From assembly GCA_019914945.1 (NCBI GenBank), contig CM034108.1:7078001-7142000 (forward strand): a stretch of DNA of 64,000 nucleotides, read 5' to 3'. The notes under the pieces are model-generated. The model was not told the DNA's origin, made no database searches, and saw only the letters and a program-made list of their open reading frames with translations. Both the position numbers and the translations under genes were made by a program. Position 1 is the stretch's first letter. The number at the start of each line of letters is the position of its first letter. This document shows positions 57,731 to 64,000 of this stretch, one piece after another. Origin of the DNA: Typha latifolia. Taxonomy: Eukaryota > Streptophyta > Magnoliopsida > Poales > Typhaceae.

Positions 57731-59028
57731 CCATGTCCAAGATTAGTTGAGTCTGTGCGTATAGACAATCGAACACCTACCGTTTGTTAGGGCATGCGTA
57801 TGGCGAGTTACCCTAATGTGATTTTTATTAACTGGTGGGGTACCTAATCTGGATGGATTTTGATATACCCTTAGTGTATGACAGGGTATAATTATGATCA
57901 AGATACCCTTAGCATATAGAAGAGTATGATTATAACTAAGATATCTTTAGTGTATAGCAGGGTATGTTTTGAGCCTATGGGCAGGATGTTGAGATCAGCT
58001 ACCGGGTGTTAACTATGCAAAGTGATCTAGTATGATGATATTATACTAAGATGTCAGTGATGATCGTGATATTAAGAAATGCATATGATTTTATTATCAT
58101 CTGATATATCTCATTTTTGAGTGGTCATTATGCATCATATGTGAGTACATTTAATATCATAACATGGTCATGATCGATATGCATCATATGTGTCATATTG
58201 AGAAAATTACGATGATAGTATGATATGGAGATTCGTTTATTCATTGTCAAGAATTATATATTTTTAGTAGTTATGACGTGATATCTACCTTTCATTTATG
58301 TATTATTGAAGACACATTCATATACTCATTCATGATATGATGCTCTTTCTGATTCATATTGTTCTATTCATGATTTACTCTCTACTTGGCATCACAAATT
58401 CGAGATAAGGGAGGTAAGATCTATTCTGAGTCTTTTGCTCATTACTCTCTTTATTTTTTTCTAAACCCCCCTACTCCCCTTAAGATATTATGGTACGTAA
58501 TGACGACTTGAGATGGTATAGAAGATATACTGAGAAGATATTTTAGAGCAAAGATGAGGTGAGCTATAGACATGAGATGGTATAGAAGATAGTTTATCTA
58601 AATATTGAGTTGTACAATTATTTAATATTTATAATCCATTATATAGATGATGAATTGTATAATGCAAGTCGGATTATAGTGTACTCGTGTGTTAGTGATT
58701 TTAAGTTGTATCTTGATGATTTGTCGTGACTTGTGTGGGCCCTGCCAGATTATGTAGCTGTCTAATATAATTTTTGTGGATTTAAATATGGATATGTTAT
58801 AAGCTTATCTTCATGATGTCATAATTTATTTTGTGGTCTATTGTATATTATTGTGGATTTGGATATTCATATGTTAACATGTTTATTTAGATTAATAGTA
58901 TGATTTATTTAGTAATGAATTATGTGTGCACAAGTGTATCTATGTGTGACGGGTCTCGCCCGTCATATTACGTGAGCTGCGCGTGCCGTGTGGGCGTGCA
59001 CATGCCCATGCCGGGCAGGGGCGTTACA
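57731..59028 (+). mobile_element. LTR copy E, 3' portion, plus orientation
   Basis: Parallels the second half of copies A and B: minisatellite units TACCCTTAGTGTATGACAGGG at about 57886-57965, the CACTCTTTAT/CTAAACCCCC tract, and the terminal GTGCACATGCCCATGCC...GGGCGTTACA ending at 59028. Its 5' half is absent and it abuts solo LTR B. Confidence 0.7.
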
Positions 59029-59640
59029 AACACACTCCCTCAACTATTATTCAAGTTTATATTGAAGGGCCTACAATTGAGGGGTCTAAAGTTGAGGGAC
59101 CTATAGCTGAAGATGAGGGACCTACAGCTAAAGATGAGAGACCTATAGCTAAAGATGAACAAGTGCAAGATGAGGACAATGAGATAAGTGCAAGAAAAGG
59201 CAAAAAATAGATTGAGGAAGAAGAATTGTCGGATAATGAAATACGTGGTGAACATTCAAATGATAATTCATCTAAAGATAGCCATAAATGGGAAGATAGT
59301 TCATCCGATGAAAATAGAGAAGTTGTTCATAGACAGAAGAATAAACTTTCAATGAAAAAAGAAGATTCATCTCATGGTGCAAATTTTTTGGATAATGATC
59401 AGCAATCACATAGTAATGATGACATGCAATAACACAACTGTTTGAAGAATATCATGACAAGGTATTGGAAACTCTTAAATTAAAGCTAGGAATAATTTTC
59501 CCAACTATGACAGCCTTTAGAAAGTTGTTAAAGGAGTATCACATTAATGTCTATGAATTCAAGTATTTAAAGGATGAAATCTCAAGGGGTTGGGCTCCTT
59601 GTTAAGCATTCAAACATTGAGAATTAATTGAGTTTAGTTA
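59029..59640 (+). pseudogene. Possible Mutator-like transposase N-terminal fragment
   Basis: The reading frame has an acidic repeat region (GPIAEDE, GPTAKDE, RPIAKDE; 21-bp tandem units at 59094-59156) and a Ser/Asp-rich stretch. A stop at 59431 follows. Downstream, LKLGIIFPTMTAFRKLLKEY then YLKDEISRGWAPC fits the start of a MuDR-type DNA-binding domain. Family assignment rests on this short stretch only. Confidence 0.4.
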
Positions 59641-59902
59641 TTTTCTTATTATCGTATTAACCATTTTATCGTAGCCGTTAGATCGTATTTACCTTTCTAG
59701 TAGTAGATCATAGTCCTAGAACCTCCAAAGCTTTCAAACCCTAGCCATCACCTTCTTCCACCAGCCACCATATCCTACGGTCACCCACCACCACCCTTGA
59801 CCGTCCCTCCGACGACCGCCGTAACGTTGGATATTTACCGTTCTACCCCGATTTATGTGAAACTAGAGCCATTAGAACTCTAACTCACAAGGCTACTACT
59901 AG
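59641..59902. other. Spacer between Mutator-like and CACTA fragments
   Basis: CCACC-rich, leader-like sequence with no ORF. It could be retroelement leader sequence; not assigned. Confidence 0.3.
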
Positions 59903-60870
59903 CTAAATTTTCATAATTTTTTTACATCTGAATCGATCCAGATCTGATTCGTAACACTTTAATAGAAAATGATGCAGAACTTTAACTGCAATTTTGCTCT
60001 CACTTGTAGATGATGTTGTAATACTCTGATTTTGATCTTTTTTAAAAACTTTCCACCTCGAAGCACCACAGATACTATATGCATATGCATTCTTTGAATC
60101 CTTCCAAAATAGCATACAATCATTTAGACATTCATCAATCTCCTTATACTCAAGACCTAAGTCTGAAATAATCTTTTTTCCTTCACAGAAATTTTTCAGC
60201 AAACTAACACCATTGGGAAAAACTTCTGTAAGCAATTCTAAAAGGACATCAAATGATTTGATGTGCATAAAGGTATTTAATATGGAATAATCGAATAATA
60301 AAAGAAAGCTTGAGACTTTCTCACCTCCTGGATACAATTCTTGATCTACATCTTTTACCAATCAATAGAACTTCTTAGTCTCAAGGGTTGACCCTTTGCT
60401 AATATTTTTATTTATATGGTTTACACCTATATCATTTGAGCTTGAAAAATTAAATCCGTCTTGCAACATTGTATGCATCTCATCATATTCATTTTCTTCT
60501 TCATTCAAATGAGAGGTTGAAATAGAGGCAAAACACGATGCATTTTCACCATATAACATCCAGTTTATATACGCGTTCAAAAATCTGTCACATAATAGAT
60601 GATCATAAACAGTATTTGAGTCTTTCTAAAAACTATTGCAATATTTTTTACATGGACATAATATCTTTCTCCCTTGAGATGCATATCTAAATGCAAATTC
60701 CAAAAACATTTGTACACCTTCATATTCATCACTATTCCTATTTCTCAAGAAAAAATAATTAAAAATATTAGAAAAGTATTTACACATATAAATCAATATA
60801 TATATAATTAAAAATAAGTTATAAGATTTAATACCATGGTTGATTTATCCACCTCTTATCCATAAGATCA
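59903..60870 (-). pseudogene. CACTA transposase (TNP2-like) N-terminal remnant
   Basis: Reads MDKRWINQPWY (transposase-associated domain start, about 60870-60835), an intron-like AT-rich break, then SDEYEGVQMFLEFAF, a stop at about 60628, CDRFLNAYINWMLYG, another stop near 60363, VKDVDQELYPG, and LLELLTEVFPNGVSL...LGLEYKEIDECLNDCMLFWKD...CGASRWKVF. These are characteristic of plant TNP2 proteins. Multiple stops make it non-functional, and the transposase catalytic domain is absent. Confidence 0.85.
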
Positions 60871-61087
60871 AATCTTAAATTCTCCTGACAATCGATATAA
60901 CTACAATTCAAATAAGTAGAGTACTTGATTAAAAAATTAATTAAAAAAGTATTTTGCATATTTAGGAATTGTCTAAATAGAATGTTACCTTCATGAACTG
61001 ATACAATCAGTCCGCTCAATAGTATAGCATAACTTTTCTTTTTATCATGTAACATAATGTCAGATCATCTATATGATGTAGGGAGAC

Positions 61088-61600
61088 GAGAATTTCAACA
61101 TGAATTTTAAGGATGATACCACTGATGTTGATAGCACTCAGAACTCTTTGCTAAGTACCATGATTGAATAAAAATCATGATGTAAATGGCAGCGGTGGGG
61201 AATTACCAAGAAGTTGAACATCAGTGGAAAGATAAATTCTGAAAATTCAGATCTCATACTTCTTTAAATTACAATTCCAAAGTTTTGCACATAATGTCGA
61301 TCTATATATGGAAAGCAACTGAAAGAACTCCTAAGTACTTCTAAGAGGAAAAGAAGTATAATTATAATTTATTTTGTCTTTCAATTGGCTGTTAGACATT
61401 ACAGATTTCGCCAACAGAACAGCATAATGAAGCTAAAATTATACGAGAGGCACTGCTAAAAGAATAGAACACATCACTGGAAGCAGAGTTGAAAGAAATG
61501 CAAGAGAGATATTCAAAAATAAGTCTAAAGTTTGGAGAAGTAGAAGGTGAAAGGCAACAGCTTTTGATAACAATCTGAACCCTTAAAAATTCTTTGAAGA
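61088..61600 (+). pseudogene. Gene fragment resembling a plant myosin-like coiled-coil protein, inside the CACTA element
   Basis: The + strand reads SLEAELKEMQERYSKISLKF, then GEVEGERQQLL and, after a stop, TLKNSLK (about 61477-61600). This resembles the C-terminus of plant NT-C2/myosin-heavy-chain-like coiled-coil proteins. Upstream pieces (TDVDSTQNSLLSTMIE) may be another exon. It lies on the strand opposite the transposase, between it and the terminal repeat, as in gene capture. Stops show it is not functional. The family assignment is from memory of the motif. Confidence 0.5.
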
Positions 61601-61730
61601 GCTAGTTCAATATAGCAAGAAACAATAGGCAAAAACTGGATGAGCGATGTGGATGATCCAGTACTTGCATTGGCTGAGAGTAGTGTTATCGATCCTTAGG
61701 GTATGAAATAAACAACAAAATGCATCAAAT

Positions 61731-61976
61731 ATGGCATTGAGGAAACGAAGGATGCATCAATCCAGTATAGAAACAAGGGAAAGAGATTACCTAAGGTGGA
61801 AGGAGAGAGGCGGCAGCGACACACACGAGAACTTGGATTTCTCTAGATTTCTACGAAACTCCGTAGAGGATCGGCCATCAGCACCGCTACACACGAGAAA
61901 GAGAGTTTCAGCGAAGGTTTCAGCGAGGGTTTCGTCAAGAGTAATGAGCACTGTGTTACAGCGGGTTAAAGGATAG
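61731..61976 (+). CDS. Short ORF, doubtful, inside the CACTA element
   Basis: 81 codons, basic and Ser/Arg-rich (RKRVSAKVSARVSSRVMST, reflecting a short tandem duplication). No recognised domain, and probably not a gene. It might be the leader of the captured fragment or CACTA non-coding sequence. Confidence 0.15.
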   Translation: MALRKRRMHQSSIETRERDYLRWKERGGSDTHENLDFSRFLRNSVEDRPSAPLHTRKRVSAKVSARVSSRVMSTVLQRVKG

Positions 61977-61995
61977 CAGGTTGGCCTAATTAACC

Positions 61996-62150
61996 AGAGC
62001 TTTTGACCAAACTAGCTCTATTATATAAATAAATTAGAGTTTTTGACCAAACTAGCTCTATTATATAAATAAATCAGAGTTTTTTACCAAACTAGCTCTA
62101 TTATATAAATAAATCAGAGTTTTTGACCAAACTACCTCTATAATAAAATC
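61996..62150 (+). repeat. Tandem array, four units of exactly 40 bp
   Basis: TTTTGACCAAACTAGCTCTA units at 62001, 62041, 62081 and 62121 with few substitutions. Located at the inner edge of the CACTA subterminal region. Confidence 0.92.
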
Positions 62151-62483
62151 TTCCAATTTTTACCGGCATTTTTTGAAATGCCGAAATTCTTTGCAAATAT
62201 TCGGTCATTTTACAAAATGCCGCTGAAGACATCTTTAGGTTTATACTGATATCTAAAAAATGCCAGTAATTATATAGGGCATATATAATATTTTCTAACA
62301 TTTTTAAATGCTAGTAAAACAAAGATATTGTAACATTTTATCTCAAATTATTGGCATGTGAGTGTCACTTAAATGCTACTTATACCGGCACTCCATAATA
62401 AATACCGGTGAAAGTGACTATTAATGGTATTTATTTGACTGCTGAAATAGTAAATGCCACTATAGGTCAAGTTTCTTATAGTG

Positions 62484-63119
62484 TGGAGATGGTAATGGAA
62501 GCTCTAGAGACGGCATCGACGAGAGTTCGTGAGAGAGTTTGAGAGAGAAGAAGAGGGTTTGAGAGAGAGATATACAAATAGTGAGGGAGAGATGGTGTGG
62601 AGGAAGGTGGTTGCGCTACGGCCAGCCGCGTCCAACTGGCTCGCCTTAGTAATTGGGGTACGTAGCGCCCTCAACGTGACTCCACAGATATACATGGCAC
62701 GGCTTTTGTTGAGACATACAATCAATCAACATGGTTTCAATCTAAGGTAGAACTTTTTAGAACCATTGCAGGTGATCTAGCCATCCAAAAGATTTGAGAA
62801 TTTGACGAGTTGTTCCTCTTGAATTAAGGAATCCACAATGGCAGTGATGGTGGAAATAAAGCATTAAATTAAATGAGGTGATAGAGAGTGGATCGATCCT
62901 TGATAGGCAAGGAGGCACGGTTGAATTGAAAGAGGAAGACGATAATGTCCAATGATGGATGTCGTGGAAGGAAGGGGATAGAGGTAGGAAAGGAAAAGTT
63001 TAATATTTTATTAATAGCCTTAACAAGGTTGCTTTCTACATATTTGGAGACTAACCGAACAAGCAAAATAAACAAAAGATAATCCTAAAATGGGCCTTCC
63101 ACCTATTCAAAGCACTAAG
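62484..63119. other. Flank beyond the CACTA terminus, no gene recognised
   Basis: GA-rich then mixed sequence. The opposite-strand 73-codon ORFs at 62504-62750 overlap each other and have no known domains. Confidence 0.3.
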
Positions 63120-63400
63120 CCACTAACCCATCCATCATACACATCATCATCTCCCAAAACCAAATAATCCTTTGGTCATTGTTTATTTCGTAACTTTCGA
63201 TTTACTAGCCTGATCGACGAGATTCTAGTTGTGTTGGATTCTCAATTTCTAAAGAATAACATATCCAAATCTTAGATCATTCTAACGATTGGATCGATTC
63301 CTATTACCTTAGTAAGTTTCGTATTGAGTTCTCTGTCTATATTAACAAATCAGCTAGACAATCATCATCCTCAAGGACGATTGTAATATCTATAAGTATG
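63120..63400 (+). repeat. Dispersed repeat shared with 42530-42850
   Basis: Both copies contain CATCATCATCT..CAAAACCA, then TGGTCA.T..TT.CGTAAC/CATAACTTT, GTGTTGGATTC, GATCATTCTAA and GACAATCATC. They are aligned but clearly diverged. Probably part of a retroelement LTR. Confidence 0.65.
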
Positions 63401-63505
63401 AGTAAAAAAACAGAAATCAAGAGGTATCAAGTTCCTGCACTGAGCAACAATATTCCGGATGCACTAATTAGATGTCATTTTGTTATGCAGCTATATGGTA
63501 TATAG

Positions 63506-64000
63506 GTAGGGGTGGCAAAATTTGACCTGACCCGATAACCTGACACGATAACCCGGCATTTAATCGGGTTTGGGTTTAGTATAATCGGGTTCGGGTCATA
63601 AACGGGTCAACCCGCCTAACCCATTTAATAAACGAGTCGTGTTCGGGTTTATACAACTGACCCATTTTGACCCGTCAACCCGTTTATATATATAATATAT
63701 ATATAACCTAACCCTCTCTTTCTCAAATATATATATATATATATATATTATAAAGTAACCTAACCGGCTAACCCTCTCCACTCTCCACTCCTCCAGCCGC
63801 CACTGCCTTTCTAAATTTTTTGCCCCCATCTCTGATCTCTCTCTCCAGCGGCGATCGTCTGCCACCGCGTCTCCGCCTGCCGCCTCTCGCATCTCCGCCT
63901 TCCTCCTGTTGTCTCCACTCTGCGTCTCCCGGGTCTCCCGCGTCTCTCGGGTCTCCCGCGTCTCTCGGGTCTCCCGCGTCTCCGCCTGCCATCTGCACTC
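63506..64000 (+). mobile_element. 5' end of a hAT element (TAGGGGTGGCAAAA family), cut by the window end
   Basis: Starts TAGGGGTGGCAAAA with a dense CGGGT/ACCCG subterminal region (63520-63680), the familiar plant hAT terminus. A (TA)n stretch and a C/T-rich leader (63770-64000) follow. The transposase would lie beyond 64000. Confidence 0.7.
63931..63984 (+). repeat. 18-bp tandem repeat, three units
   Basis: GGGTCTCCCGCGTCTCTC at 63931, 63949 and 63967 (the last diverges at its end). It lies in the GC-rich leader of the hAT element. Confidence 0.9.

Larger units (their letters stand above)
59903..62483 (-). mobile_element. Decayed CACTA (En/Spm) element, 5' end present, 3' end not found
   Basis: The terminal repeat CACTATAAGAAA reads inward on the minus strand from 62483. 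Subterminal AAATGCC/GGCATTT inverted motifs fill 62150-62470. A tnp2-type transposase remnant on the minus strand runs 60870-59903, and a 40-bp tandem array sits at 61996-62150. A matching 3' terminus is not visible, so the element is truncated or rearranged. It carries a host-like gene fragment on the opposite strand (61088-61600). Confidence 0.75.

Noticed and set aside
57046..57768. Overlapping Ser/Leu-rich and Arg/Glu-rich ORFs
   Set aside because: Translations of (GA)n tracts inside solo LTR B.
63596..63998. Two minus-strand ORFs near the window end (Gly/Asp/Arg-rich)
   Set aside because: Reverse readings of the CG-rich leader and 18-bp tandem repeats of the hAT element.
1..64000. A new multi-gene or defence-like system
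   Set aside because: All recognisable coding sequence is PNG1 or transposon-derived; no cluster of unexplained conserved genes is visible.

Overview
This is plant nuclear DNA: long AT-rich stretches, GT-AG introns, microsatellites and many plant-type transposable elements (hAT, Mutator, CACTA, Ty1/copia, Ty3/gypsy, solo LTRs). A flowering plant with TE-swollen introns is a safe call; a monocot such as a palm is only a guess. A run of N (about 780-1279) marks an assembly gap.

One host gene can be rebuilt completely. It lies on the minus strand from 40933 (ATG) to 4276 (stop) and encodes cytosolic peptide:N-glycanase, PNG1. I resolve 17 coding exons with consistent splice sites and phases. They sum to 2130 nt (709 aa plus stop), close to the length I recall for Arabidopsis PNG1 (about 720 aa). 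The transglutaminase-type triad is Cys247-His274-Asp291, with exactly the spacing of the yeast enzyme, and four zinc-binding cysteines are present. Coding sequence is under 6% of the 36.7-kb span. Introns 5, 6, 7 and 15 (3.7, 9.1, 10.4 and 8.2 kb) hold about 31 kb, much of it transposon sequence.

Layout. 1-4275: 3' flank of PNG1, with a gap, a coding-like scrap of unknown identity and an eroded retroelement leader. 4276-40933: PNG1. Intron 15 carries a solo LTR, a GGCACG-rich DNA element and a decayed hAT relative. Intron 7 carries a 3.8-kb hAT element with a broken transposase, a 1.2-kb relative beside it, and a 3.4-kb long-TIR Mutator-like element that itself holds an LTR fragment split by a small hAT element. 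Intron 6 carries a broken copia element with a 112-bp LTR, a possible solo LTR and another small hAT element. Intron 5 carries a second GGCACG-rich element and an LTR fragment. 41163-45918: Ty3/gypsy gag and gag-protease remnants. 46016-59028: a thicket of related ~3-kb solo or partial LTRs in both orientations, one interrupted by a gypsy element with 2.4-kb LTRs and no coding interior. 59029-62483: a Mutator-like fragment and a decayed CACTA element apparently carrying a host gene fragment. 63120-64000: a repeat shared with 42.5 kb, then the start of a hAT element running off the window.

I find no tRNA, rRNA, CRISPR array or gene cluster suggesting a new system. The best material is the complete PNG1 gene model and the precisely delimited nested transposons (8-bp, 9-bp and 5-bp target duplications visible).
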